From: an uncultured Collinsella sp.
GTDB lineage: Bacteria > Actinomycetota > Coriobacteriia > Coriobacteriales > Coriobacteriaceae
Assembly: GCA_902494195.1 (NCBI GenBank)
Contig: CABUSH010000016.1
Location: forward strand, 1 to 46,441
Direction: 5' to 3'
Length of the DNA: 46,441 nt
Each line of letters opens with the position of its first letter. The stretch's first letter is position 1. The notes beneath the pieces were generated by a model. That model saw only the letters and a program-made list of their open reading frames with translations, searched no databases and had not been told where the DNA came from. Positions 8,434-16,829 of this stretch are shown here, piece by piece. The translations under genes were made by a program, and so were the position numbers.

Positions 8434-9675
8434 ATGGGACTCTTGAAAGCTGGATTGGGTGCTGCCGGCGGCGTCATGGCCGACCAGTGGAAGGAATTTA
8501 TCTACTGCGAATCGATGCCCGCTGACGTCTTGGCCTGCAAGGGCAGCAAGCGCACCGGCGGCCGCAGCTCCAACACGCGCGGCGAGGACAACGTCATCTC
8601 CAACGGCTCGGTCATCGCCGTCAACGACGGCCAGGGCATGCTCGTGGTGCAAAACGGCAAGATCATCGAAGTCGCGCTGGAGCCCGGTGAGTTCGTCTTT
8701 GACACCGGCAGCGAGCCGAGCGTCTTTAGCGGCAACCTGGGCGATTCCATCAAGGAGACCTTCGCCAATATCGGCAGCCGCTTTACCTTTGGCGGCGACG
8801 CGGGCAAGGACCAGCGTGTCTACTTCATCAACACCAAGGAGATCATCGGCAACAAGTACGGCACCGCCTCGCCCGTGCCCTTCCGCGTGGTCGATAACAA
8901 CATTGGCCTGGACGTCGACATCTCCGTGCGCTGCAACGGCGAGTATTCGTACCGCATCACCAACCCGCTGCTGTTCTACACCAACGTATGCGGCAACGTG
9001 ACCGATAGCTACACGCGCGACAAGATCGACAGCCAGCTTAAGTCCGAGCTGCTCACCGCCCTGCAGCCCGCCTTTGCCAAGATCTCGGAGATGGGCATCC
9101 GCTACAGCGCCATCCCCGGCCACACCACCGAGCTCGCCCGCGCGCTCAACGAGGTCCTCTCTGCCGACTGGCGTGACCTGCGCGGCGTTGAGATCGTAAG
9201 CTTTGGCGTCAACTCCATCGCCGCCTCGCAAGAAGACGAGCAGATGATCAAGGACCTGCAGAAAGCCGCGGTCATGCGCGATCCCACCATGGCGGCAGCC
9301 AACATCGCCAGCGCCCAGAGCGATGCGATGCGCGCGGCAGCCGCCAACCCCAACGGCGCGATGGCAGGCTTTATGGGCATGGGCATGGCAGGTGGCATGG
9401 GCGGCATGAACGCCAGCCAGCTGTTCGCCGCCGGCCAGGCACAGCAGCAGGCCGCCCCGCAGCCGGCTCCGGCTCCCGCCCCCGCACCGGCTCCCGCCGC
9501 CGCACCTGCGGCCGGCACGTGGACTTGCAGCTGCGGCGCCACCAACACCGGCAAGTTCTGCTCCGAGTGCGGCAGTCCCGCACCCGCCCCGGCACCGGCA
9601 AAGTGGTTCTGCCCCAACTGCGGCAGCGAAAACGGCGGCAAGTTCTGCAGCAACTGCGGAACGCCCCGGCCCTAG
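8434..9675 (+). CDS. SPFH-domain (YdjI-like) protein with two C-terminal zinc ribbons
   Basis: Residues ~20-265 of this 413-residue protein match the SPFH/virion-core-like family (WKEFIYCESMPADVLACKGS, and SVRCNGEYSYRITNP). A Met/Gly/Ala-rich linker (~295-340) and a Pro-Ala repeat (~345-365) lead to two CxxC zinc ribbons, CSCGATNTGKFCSECG and CPNCGSENGGKFCSNCG. There is no TM helix, so it probably binds the inner face of the membrane as an oligomer. It lies in one operon with the YdjG-like gene. In Bacillus the related ydjFGHI genes are linked to membrane stress, so a scaffold role is plausible. The zinc-ribbon tail probably mediates protein contacts. Start: AAGGAAGA before ATG. Confidence 0.85.
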   Translation: MGLLKAGLGAAGGVMADQWKEFIYCESMPADVLACKGSKRTGGRSSNTRGEDNVISNGSVIAVNDGQGMLVVQNGKIIEVALEPGEFVFDTGSEPSVFSGNLGDSIKETFANIGSRFTFGGDAGKDQRVYFINTKEIIGNKYGTASPVPFRVVDNNIGLDVDISVRCNGEYSYRITNPLLFYTNVCGNVTDSYTRDKIDSQLKSELLTALQPAFAKISEMGIRYSAIPGHTTELARALNEVLSADWRDLRGVEIVSFGVNSIAASQEDEQMIKDLQKAAVMRDPTMAAANIASAQSDAMRAAAANPNGAMAGFMGMGMAGGMGGMNASQLFAAGQAQQQAAPQPAPAPAPAPAPAAAPAAGTWTCSCGATNTGKFCSECGSPAPAPAPAKWFCPNCGSENGGKFCSNCGTPRP

Positions 9676-9694
9676 CCCCTCTATCTGGTAATTG

Positions 9695-9716
9695 GCGGGG
9701 GATCCGCCACCCCCGC
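9695..9716. terminator. Stem-loop between the SPFH gene and the lipoprotein gene
   Basis: GCGGGGG (9695-9701) pairs perfectly with CCCCCGC (9710-9716) across an 8-base loop, with only ATTTG after it. It may weaken rather than end transcription into the lipoprotein gene. Confidence 0.45.
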
Positions 9717-9755
9717 ATTTGCTTCTATGGGTTTCGTTCGATAAAGGAGGACACC

Positions 9756-10598
9756 ATGAAGACAACGTTCAAAAAGTCCGTGCTCGCATTTCTGACATGC
9801 GTCCTGGCGCTCGCCTTTGCCCTGACGGGCTGCAGCGGCGGCGGCAAAGACCCCAAGGCCAACTTCGTCGGCAGCTGGCAGTACTCGGGTGGAACCTTCG
9901 ATGGCGAAGAGCTCACCGATGAGTACATGGACATGCTCAAGGAGTGGGGCGTCAACTGCATCCTGATCCTCGATGAGGACGGCACGGGCACCCTTGACTT
10001 GTTCCTTGAGGTCGACGACCTGAAATGGGAGGCCAAGGACGCCACCACCGTAACGATCACCGCCGAAGACGAGTCATACGACCTGAAGCTCAAGGACGAC
10101 AAGCTCGTCCTGGAGGTGGAAGGCGACAAGCTCATCTTCACCAAGTCCGACAAGGATCTGTCCGGTACGGTGAAGAAGGATCGCGAGAACGTCGAGAAGG
10201 AAGAGGAGATCGATGAGGCCGTCGAAGACGACGATGTCCAGAGCGTCGAAATCTCCCCCGCCGTCACCGTCGCCGATGACGATCTGTGCACCATCACCAT
10301 CACCGAGAAGTTCAAGGACGACTGGGGCGACATCGGCTTTGTCGTCAACATCACCAACAAGAGCGACAAGGACCTGACCTTCTACGCTCCTTCCGGCAAG
10401 ACCAACGTCAACGGCACCATGAAGGAACCCTGGTTCTCGGCTCACCTGATGCCCGGCACCAACGCCACCGAGGAATTCACGTTCTCGAACGGCGAGCTTG
10501 ACAGCCTTGACGACCTGGTCAACACGACCATCGGCATCGACGCCTATCTGACCGATTCCTACGAGGACGTCGCCTCTTACACCGCAACCATCGCGTAA
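9756..10598 (+). CDS. Predicted lipoprotein of unknown function
   Basis: This 280-residue protein begins with a clear lipoprotein signal: KTTFKK, a hydrophobic core, and the lipobox LTGC with the lipidated Cys at residue 26. The mature part opens with an FVGSWQYSGG strand, typical of small lipocalin-like or DUF4352/DUF5067-like extracellular domains, followed by a very acidic linker (~145-165). A C-terminal beta domain (~170-280) includes VNITNKSDKDLTFYA, which resembles DUF4352/DUF5067-type folds. The AAGGAGG site before the ATG at 9756 fixes the start. It lies 80 bases after the SPFH gene with a stem-loop between, so it may be the exported part of the same module. No enzyme motif was seen. 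Confidence 0.75.
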   Translation: MKTTFKKSVLAFLTCVLALAFALTGCSGGGKDPKANFVGSWQYSGGTFDGEELTDEYMDMLKEWGVNCILILDEDGTGTLDLFLEVDDLKWEAKDATTVTITAEDESYDLKLKDDKLVLEVEGDKLIFTKSDKDLSGTVKKDRENVEKEEEIDEAVEDDDVQSVEISPAVTVADDDLCTITITEKFKDDWGDIGFVVNITNKSDKDLTFYAPSGKTNVNGTMKEPWFSAHLMPGTNATEEFTFSNGELDSLDDLVNTTIGIDAYLTDSYEDVASYTATIA

Positions 10599-10649
10599 CG
10601 GCACGTAACATCAGCCGCGGATTGGCGGACACATCCGCGCACATGTCAA

Positions 10650-10682
10650 GCGGGGCCGCAGGAGATAATCCTGCGGCCCCGC
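10650..10682. terminator. Strong hairpin after the lipoprotein gene
   Basis: A perfect 14-bp stem, GCGGGGCCGCAGGA (10650-10663) with its complement (10669-10682), surrounds a GATAA loop and is followed by CGCTTTAT. It is probably the operon terminator. Confidence 0.75.
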
Positions 10683-10714
10683 CGCTTTATGCCGACAGCA
10701 CTGCCCATACAAGC

Positions 10715-10755
10715 AGGCCGCCCGTCGTTTTTAGATGCGAAACGGCGGGCGGCCT
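10715..10755. terminator. Second hairpin between convergent operons
   Basis: AGGCCGCCCGTCGTTT (10715-10730) pairs with AAACGGCGGGCGGCCT (10740-10755), 16 bp with one G-U pair. ATCTTTA follows. It separates the lipoprotein gene from the convergent response-regulator operon and may act in both directions. Confidence 0.7.
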
Positions 10756-10791
10756 ATCTTTACGGCGCCGGAACACGGGTGAGCGCACCGA

Positions 10792-11415
10792 CTACGGGCG
10801 CTCCATGTTGGGAACGATGCTGCCCTCCGTTACTGCGCGCACGGCCAGGCGCATGATGTTGTCATAGCCGGTCTTGTTGAGAATCTCCGAAATGCGGCGC
10901 TTGATGGTGCCCTCGCTCATAAACAGCTCGGCCGCGATCTCGCGGCGGCTCTTGCCCTCGCAGGCAAGGCGCAAAATCGACAGCTCGACATCGTCGAGTG
11001 CCGCCGTGCCCGAAAAAATGCTCTCGGGCGGCTTGGGAAACGTGCAATAGCCCGCCAACGTGGAGCGCATCACGGCGAACAGCTCGTCGATACCGACGTT
11101 CTTGTACACAAAGCTATCGACGCCCGCCTCGCGGGCCTGATCGACAAAGGTGATCTCGGGCATGCCGGTCATGATAATGATGCGACACTCGGGCAGTTGC
11201 TCCTTGATGCGCGCCGCCGCCACGATGCCGTTGGAATCGTGCTCGGTGCACACATCCATCAGTATCATGTCCGGACGCTCCTTGAGCACAACGTCCAAGG
11301 CATCCGAGGCGTCGGCGATCGCGGCGACAACGGTCATGTCGGGCTGGTCGCCCACGGAACGCGCCAGGCTCTCGCGCAAGATAGCCTGGTCTTCGACGAT
11401 TAACACGCGGATCAT
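10792..11415 (-). CDS. NarL/LuxR-type response regulator
   Basis: This protein has 207 residues. The receiver domain (1-120) has the acidic pocket E8-D9, phospho-acceptor D54 in ILMDVCT, T83 in IIIMTG and K105. A LuxR-type helix-turn-helix occupies ~138-200 (LSILRLACEGKSRREIAAEL then FMSEGTIKRRISEILNK). It should bind DNA as a dimer when phosphorylated by the kinase encoded just upstream, whose stop codon overlaps this start (ATGA). It is the last gene of a three-gene minus-strand operon. Its targets are unknown; no promoter with an obvious paired site was found next to it. Confidence 0.92.
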   Translation of the reverse strand: MIRVLIVEDQAILRESLARSVGDQPDMTVVAAIADASDALDVVLKERPDMILMDVCTEHDSNGIVAAARIKEQLPECRIIIMTGMPEITFVDQAREAGVDSFVYKNVGIDELFAVMRSTLAGYCTFPKPPESIFSGTAALDDVELSILRLACEGKSRREIAAELFMSEGTIKRRISEILNKTGYDNIMRLAVRAVTEGSIVPNMERP

Positions 11416-12911
11416 GAGCTTCTCCTTTGGGCCGTGGCGTTGGAGGCGAGCGGGATGGACACCGTAAGCGTGAAGGGCGGGGCGGTGTGGACTTCCAGGC
11501 TGCCGCCCAGATTCTGTGCGACATGCCTCATACCTGGGATACCCGTTCCCTCGCGATACGATACGGGTGCAGGCGCGCCGTCGTTAGAAACGGCCATCCG
11601 CGCAACAGCGCCGTCTTCCGACGTCTCCTGCCGCAGGCGCACATGGACCTGATGGGCCTGTGCATGCTTGGTGGCATTGGTCGAGGCTTCGCGGATAATC
11701 TGCAGAAAGGCTGCGGCGACACGCGCGTCGCTTGGCAGCTCGCCCTCCACATCGATCTGCACGCTCACCAGGCCAAAGGCATGGACGATATCGCCCAATT
11801 GCTCTGCCGGTTCGGTGTCGCCCCCGCTGCGCAGATCGGCAGCGATTGAGCGCAGCAGCGGGTCGATCTGCTCGAGTGACTCGTCATCCAGGCGCCCTTC
11901 CTCCAGATAACGATGGAGAATGGACAGGCGCTGCCCGATCACGTCGTGCACGCGAGCGCGCATACGCAGATAGGCCGCATTGTCAGCAACTTTTTTGACT
12001 TCTTCGATCTGGGCTTGGAGCTCTTGGCCCGCAAGCTCAAGCAGGTGGTTGGCTTGCGCCAGGCGATCATGAGCATGCGCATACTCTGTTACATCCAGGC
12101 CGATAATGCGCTCAAAGAGGCGGCCCGAAACCATAACGTCATCGTGCACAAACAAGCGAATCTCGGCGGGAGAAACCTCGACCACCGCCCGCGCCTCACC
12201 AAAGCGGTCCAGATTAATCCGCACACGGTTCTGGCTGCTTTCGGGCATTTGCATGCTGAGTTTGCGCAGGTCGTTCCATGTGCCGCTCATATCGCCTAGG
12301 TCGGTGGGCATATGAAGTTCCACCAGGTTTCTGCGCATGCAGCGGTTCATGAGCAGCGGACGGCCCCTCGGGTCCAGATACAGGATGCCCACGGGAATCA
12401 CGTTGATGGTCTCGATCGTCGAGAACGCGGTGATATCCTCCTGGCGGTTACGGACGTCCATCAAGAGCGCCGCGATGGAACGGAACAGGAAGAACGCTCC
12501 CTCTGCGATAAGGACAACGGTCCACGCCGAGCCCATGGCAAAAACCACCGGCGGTGTAACGGCGACAACAAGCAGCAGCTCGACCAGCATGACGGGGCGA
12601 CGATAGCGCACCATAAGCACCACGCCATAGGCAAAGATTGCGGCATTGAGCCACAGCACTCCGCCCATTGCCCTGGCACAAACGTCAAGCGGCGCCACCA
12701 GATACGAGCCAGACGACGCGAACAGGATAAGCGCCGAAACCACCAGGTGAACCACGAGGCTCGCCTCGTAGGCGCAAATCACCTTACGGTTATAGGACGA
12801 GCGGCGCGATGAGATGAGCGGGACGTGGATCGTCTGCAGACACGCAGCCAGGGCAAAGACAACATCGAGCGCAACGATTTGGGGAAGGATGAGCGAAATC
12901 TGCATCGTCAC
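11412..12911 (-). CDS. Sensor histidine kinase of the NarL/LiaS class, no extracellular domain
   Basis: This kinase is 499 residues long. About five or six TM segments fill residues 1-150 with almost no external loops. A PAS-like region follows (~165-275), then a coiled coil (~280-312) and the HisKA_3-type phosphoacceptor H322 in RARVHDVIGQRLSIL. The ATP domain shows IIREASTNATKHAQ (N box, N412) and GTGIPGMR (G box). It should autophosphorylate and pass phosphate to the regulator at 10792-11415. Translation is coupled on both sides: the start overlaps the stop of the upstream sensor-like gene and the end overlaps the regulator start. GTG 12911 is the overlapping start; ATG 12905, in frame, may be the true one. 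Confidence 0.9.
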   Translation of the reverse strand: MTMQISLILPQIVALDVVFALAACLQTIHVPLISSRRSSYNRKVICAYEASLVVHLVVSALILFASSGSYLVAPLDVCARAMGGVLWLNAAIFAYGVVLMVRYRRPVMLVELLLVVAVTPPVVFAMGSAWTVVLIAEGAFFLFRSIAALLMDVRNRQEDITAFSTIETINVIPVGILYLDPRGRPLLMNRCMRRNLVELHMPTDLGDMSGTWNDLRKLSMQMPESSQNRVRINLDRFGEARAVVEVSPAEIRLFVHDDVMVSGRLFERIIGLDVTEYAHAHDRLAQANHLLELAGQELQAQIEEVKKVADNAAYLRMRARVHDVIGQRLSILHRYLEEGRLDDESLEQIDPLLRSIAADLRSGGDTEPAEQLGDIVHAFGLVSVQIDVEGELPSDARVAAAFLQIIREASTNATKHAQAHQVHVRLRQETSEDGAVARMAVSNDGAPAPVSYREGTGIPGMRHVAQNLGGSLEVHTAPPFTLTVSIPLASNATAQRRSS

Positions 12912-14791
12912 TCACCCGCCCTCGGCATCAACACGATCATACGCAACTGGCCGGGTTCGCCCTCAAGGCGGTATGCCACGTTGCGCCTTTGCAGAGCGCT
13001 TTCGAGCTCTTGCGCAGCGGGCGTCTGCGAAAGATCTGCATCATCGTTGGAAAAAAGCGTGGCGCGCAGCTCGACACTGCATCGGTCATGGTCGCCCAAG
13101 TGATACATAAGCGCCGGATGGTCGGTGGTGTAGGCAAAAAACGCAAAGTCATACACGCAGTCGTACAGGGCGCTTACCGTACTGGCGTGCATCGGACGCC
13201 GTATGGCGATAATCGAGGCGCAATCGATATCGATGGTGCGCAGGTCGCTTGCGAGCTCGTTGGCAATGAGCTGAATACGGTCGCGATCAAAACCGCTCTC
13301 CCCGTGCTGTGCCAACGTGAGCGACCCCTTGCGCTTGCAATAGGCGACGAGCATCTTGGCGCGCTGCAGCATGCGGTAGCGCTCGTGCGAAGACGCTTCG
13401 TCGGTCAACGGCGGCAGCGAGCTCAGCAGGTCGTACATCCCTTCGAGCGCGCGGGCAAGCGCTTGATCCACGTCTTGGACCAGCAGGGTCTCGGCCTCTT
13501 GATCTGCCAAATGCGTCTTAAGGTCGTAGTCGGCGGCGAGCAGCTCGTTTTGACGCTGCAACTCCATGCGACGATGTGCCAGTTCACGGTTAAGCTCGTT
13601 GAGCTCCGACACGTCTTGGGCAAGCAGGGCCGATCCGCCCAGCAGTGGGAAGGCACGGTACATTACATCGGGATCGGACGCCACGGCAAAGGCATGGGCG
13701 CGGCCGTGCTCCTGGACCCGCAACTCCTCGCGCACGCCCACCGGCATTGGCTTTGACACTGGCGTGGCATAGACTTCCTGCAGGTCGCGCGTTAGAACTT
13801 TGAGGTCGAGCGGCAAGGTGTCGAAGATGCCGGCGATGTCGTGATACGACGGAATGACACCGCAATCGAGACAGATTTCCATCGCCACCACGCACAAGAC
13901 GCAATAGACGAGCGAGAAGTTGAGCCTCCATGCCCAGGGCACGCGCAGAGCATACGAGATGGCAAAGAATGCGCCGCCCAGCAGTACGAGCGCCGCCGTG
14001 CCCGAGAAACGCTGGATGCGAAAGGACGAGGACCGGCCAACCAGGATAAAAAAGGCCACGAAGTTAAAGGCCGTCCACACTAAGACGGCGAAATAACCCC
14101 AGCCGTACGTGTAATCGTTGCTCCAGGTGTCGCTTGTACGGTCAAAGCGGAAGACCTGCTGGTGAAAATCGTTGGTGAGCACAAATCCGATAAGCAGGAT
14201 GGCCACAATCCACAGCGCGGCGCAGTAGCGGCGACCCAGGCGGTGTTGCTCCAGGCCCGCAAGGCGCAGACCACACAACTGGTAGAGCAGCGGAATGAGC
14301 GTCATGGGCACGTAGTACAGGTACCACAGCACGGTGGCATAGAACGGCGTGAACGACTTGTACTTGAGAATGACTTCGATCATCCACAGGGCGCAGATGG
14401 TGGCGATGGCAACAAGGCGGCGGCGCAACACATAGTCCAAACAGCGCAGATAGACCGATACGCCCCAAATTGAAAATACAATTGCGGCGACAAGCAGCGG
14501 GAGAGAGCTCGAATGGACGAGCGCATCCACGACCTCTTCGGACACCTCGCTATAGGCGGGCACGGCGTTAGAAAGTTTGGGGTCGAAGGCGAACAGCGAC
14601 GGCAAGACTGCCAAAAGCATGAGGAACAGCGCGGTGATGACACCGGCGATAGCAAAGACGCGGTGGCGGTACACCTGATGTGTTATGCCAACAAGGAATC
14701 GCGGCATGGCGAAGAGCCTGCCGCCCCTGGGATCCGCCACGGGAGCGGATCGGGCGGCCGCGTGGCCGATATGTCGCTCGCGGGTACCCAT
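12908..14791 (-). CDS. Multi-pass membrane sensor with coiled coil and kinase-like remnant
   Basis: This protein has about 627 residues from the ATG at 14791. Eight hydrophobic segments occupy roughly residues 40-330, resembling the HisKA_7TM sensor region. A PAS-like stretch, a long charged coiled coil (ELNELNRELAHRRMELQRQN onward) and a C-terminal domain of ~200 residues follow. That domain is shaped like a kinase ATPase region but lacks recognisable H, N and G boxes. It is the first gene of the operon with the kinase and response regulator and overlaps the kinase start by 4 bases, so it probably supplies signal input to the kinase. A TACACT box ends 9 bases before the ATG, so the message may be nearly leaderless. 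ATG 14707 is an alternative start. Confidence 0.7.
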   Translation of the reverse strand: MGTRERHIGHAAARSAPVADPRGGRLFAMPRFLVGITHQVYRHRVFAIAGVITALFLMLLAVLPSLFAFDPKLSNAVPAYSEVSEEVVDALVHSSSLPLLVAAIVFSIWGVSVYLRCLDYVLRRRLVAIATICALWMIEVILKYKSFTPFYATVLWYLYYVPMTLIPLLYQLCGLRLAGLEQHRLGRRYCAALWIVAILLIGFVLTNDFHQQVFRFDRTSDTWSNDYTYGWGYFAVLVWTAFNFVAFFILVGRSSSFRIQRFSGTAALVLLGGAFFAISYALRVPWAWRLNFSLVYCVLCVVAMEICLDCGVIPSYHDIAGIFDTLPLDLKVLTRDLQEVYATPVSKPMPVGVREELRVQEHGRAHAFAVASDPDVMYRAFPLLGGSALLAQDVSELNELNRELAHRRMELQRQNELLAADYDLKTHLADQEAETLLVQDVDQALARALEGMYDLLSSLPPLTDEASSHERYRMLQRAKMLVAYCKRKGSLTLAQHGESGFDRDRIQLIANELASDLRTIDIDCASIIAIRRPMHASTVSALYDCVYDFAFFAYTTDHPALMYHLGDHDRCSVELRATLFSNDDADLSQTPAAQELESALQRRNVAYRLEGEPGQLRMIVLMPRAGE

Positions 14792-14860
14792 AGTGCTTTT
14801 AGTGTACCGACAGATGGGTCGAAAAAGCGGGCCGCATGTCCCAAAATCCGCAGACGGCAA

Positions 14861-14895
14861 GGCGACCGGCAAGCATTAACTGCTCGCCGGGCGCC
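14861..14895. terminator. Imperfect hairpin between the sensor operon and the beta-glucosidase gene
   Basis: GGCGACCGGCAAGCA and TGCTCGCCGGGCGCC pair with three interruptions. It lies just downstream of the glucosidase stop on the minus strand and has no T run, so it is only a weak terminator candidate. Confidence 0.35.
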
Positions 14896-14933
14896 TTGGT
14901 CAGGAGGCTATGAAGTTGAGTGTCTCAGCTTCC

Positions 14934-16364
14934 TTAGGACAGGTCCTCACCATTAGAAGCAATAACCTTCTTGTACCAGTCGAAGCTCTTCTTCTTGGAA
15001 CGCTTGAGGGTGCCGTTGCCGGCGTCGTCGCGGTCCACATAGATAAAGCCGTAGCGCTTGGACATCTCGCCCGTGCCGGCCGAGACCAGGTCGATCGGGC
15101 CCCAGGTGGTGTAGCCCAGCAGGTCAACGCCGTCCTCGGTCACCGCATCGCGCATCACGGCGATATGCTGGCGCAGGTAGTCGATACGGTAGTCGTCGTT
15201 GATGGAGCCATCCTCCTCGACAACATCCTTGGCGCCCAGGCCGTTCTCGACCACAAACAGCGGCTTCTGATAACGGTCGTACAGATCGTTGAGCGTAATA
15301 CGGAAGCCCAGCGGATCGATGGCCCAGCCCCACTGGCTCTCCTGCAGGTAGGGGTTCTTGGCGCCGGCGAAGGCGTTGCCCTGGGTGCGCTCGACATCGG
15401 GGTTATCGGCACCGGCGGAGCAACGGGTGCTGTAATAGCTAAAGCTAATGAAGTCGACGGTGTTGGCGGCCAGGATCTCGCGGTCCTCGTCCGTCATGCC
15501 CACATCGATGCCCAGGCGCTCGAGCTTCTTGACGGCATAGGCCGGGTAGTAGCCACGGCTCTGAACGTCGACGAAGAAGTAATTGTCCTGGTTGTCGAGC
15601 TGCGCCTGACGCACATCGCCCGGACGGCAGCTGTAGGGGTAGTAGCTACCTGCGGCGAGCATGCAGCCGATCTTGACCTCGGGGTCGATCTCGTGGGCAA
15701 TCTTGGTTGCCCAAGCGCTGGCGACGAGCTCGTTGTGGGCGGCCAGGTACTCGACGGCCTCCTTGTTCTCGCCTTCCTCAAAGACCAGACCGGCACCCAT
15801 AAACGGCAGGTGCAGAATCATATTGATCTCGTTGAAGGTAAGCCAGTACTTCACCAGGCCCTTGTAGCGGGTGAAGATCGTGGTCGCGAGGTTCTTGTAG
15901 AAGTCGATGAGCTTGCGGTTGCGCCAGCCGCCATACTCCTTGATGAGATAAATCGGGCAGTCGAAGTGTGTGATAGTCACGAGCGGCTCGATACCGTGCT
16001 TTTGGCACTCGCGGAAAACGTCCTCGTAGAAGGCAAGGCCAGCCTCGTTGGGCTCGGTCTCGTCGTCGTTGGGGAAGATGCGGGTCCACGCCAGGCTCAT
16101 ACGGAAGGTCTTAAAGCCCATCTCGGCAAAGAGGGCGATGTCCTCCTTGTAGTGGTGGTAGAAATCGATGCCGGTCTGCGCAGGATAGTAATAGCCGTCC
16201 TCGAAGTCGAGCATCTTGCGCTGGCCGGAGACCACCGCGTAGCGCTCGGGGCCGTGCGGAGCCACGTCCACGTTGGCCAAGCCGCGGCCGTCCACGTTGT
16301 AGGCGCCCTCGCACTGGTTAGCAGCCGTCGCGCCGCCCCACAGGAAGTCATTACGGAAAGCCAT
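14934..16364 (-). CDS. 6-phospho-beta-glucosidase, glycoside hydrolase family 1
   Basis: This 476-residue cytosolic hydrolase releases glucose 6-phosphate from phosphorylated beta-glucosides such as cellobiose-P, arbutin-P or salicin-P. The GH1 acid/base Glu is E179 in LTFNEINM and the nucleophile is E373 in LFVVENGLG. The N-terminal signature FLWGGATAANQCEGAYN is intact. Length is normal for BglA/BglB/AscB proteins. The phospho-specific assignment comes from overall resemblance to the PTS-linked group; no PTS gene is adjacent. The ATG has AAAGGAT 5 bases upstream. A good promoter lies at 16401-16429. Confidence 0.9.
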   Translation of the reverse strand: MAFRNDFLWGGATAANQCEGAYNVDGRGLANVDVAPHGPERYAVVSGQRKMLDFEDGYYYPAQTGIDFYHHYKEDIALFAEMGFKTFRMSLAWTRIFPNDDETEPNEAGLAFYEDVFRECQKHGIEPLVTITHFDCPIYLIKEYGGWRNRKLIDFYKNLATTIFTRYKGLVKYWLTFNEINMILHLPFMGAGLVFEEGENKEAVEYLAAHNELVASAWATKIAHEIDPEVKIGCMLAAGSYYPYSCRPGDVRQAQLDNQDNYFFVDVQSRGYYPAYAVKKLERLGIDVGMTDEDREILAANTVDFISFSYYSTRCSAGADNPDVERTQGNAFAGAKNPYLQESQWGWAIDPLGFRITLNDLYDRYQKPLFVVENGLGAKDVVEEDGSINDDYRIDYLRQHIAVMRDAVTEDGVDLLGYTTWGPIDLVSAGTGEMSKRYGFIYVDRDDAGNGTLKRSKKKSFDWYKKVIASNGEDLS

Positions 16365-16400
16365 GCATCGATCCTTTCATACGCCGCTTGTCGTGGTTTC

Positions 16401-16429
16401 AGTATCCCCGCAAATGGGCCCTCGCTCAA
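16401..16429 (-). promoter_or_regulatory. Promoter of the 6-phospho-beta-glucosidase gene
   Basis: On the minus strand TTGAGC (16429-16424) and GATACT (16406-16401) are separated by exactly 17 bases. They lie about 40 bases ahead of the start codon, close to the sigma-70-type consensus. Confidence 0.55.
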
Positions 16430-16517
16430 CGACAGCGACGCAGGCCGACACTTCTTTTCGCACACGGCGGCCCGACAGCCGCCCACAGCTGACACTTTCT
16501 GATACCGCCGCCCCCAA

Positions 16518-16764
16518 CCACCATAAAGGGGACAGGCACCTTTGTGGCGGCTTGGGCCCGGTTTGTCTCGATCTGTAACAGGTAGACCGCCAAAACCGGG
16601 CCTGGTGTTACAGATTGAGATTGTTCGGTCTGTCCCCTACGGTTTGTCTAAATCTGTAACAAGTAGAGACGATTTAGCCCGCTAGATGTTACAGATCGAG
16701 ACAGAAGATTCTAGTCGCAGGTGATGTCGAGGTTTTGCCGACGAGGCCTACGTAACCGCCTTCG
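16518..16764. repeat. Left direct repeat flanking the ATPase gene, with palindromes and a decayed gene end
   Basis: It contains, in order: a 27-nt type A palindrome (16521-16547); two related inverted repeats of the form GATCTGTAACA...TGTTACAGAT (about 16563-16620 and 16643-16702); and a stretch (16711-16764) that is a damaged copy of the 3' end of the DUF4867 gene, with substitutions and one deleted base. The right copy, 17941-18106, has a single merged palindrome and the intact gene end. The gap 16365-16829 holds no complete gene. Confidence 0.8.
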
Positions 16765-16777
16765 CTCAGCAATTCAT

Positions 16778-16806
16778 TTGACTGAATAGGAAAGAAAGGA
16801 AAAAAT
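16778..16806 (+). promoter_or_regulatory. Possible promoter of the ATPase gene
   Basis: TTGACT (16778-16783), a 17-base spacer and AAAAAT (16801-16806) precede an unusually purine- and A-rich leader ending in AGGAGA before the ATG. The AT content here differs sharply from the surrounding DNA. Confidence 0.35.
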
Positions 16807-16829
16807 AGGAAAAAAAGGAAAGGAGACTT

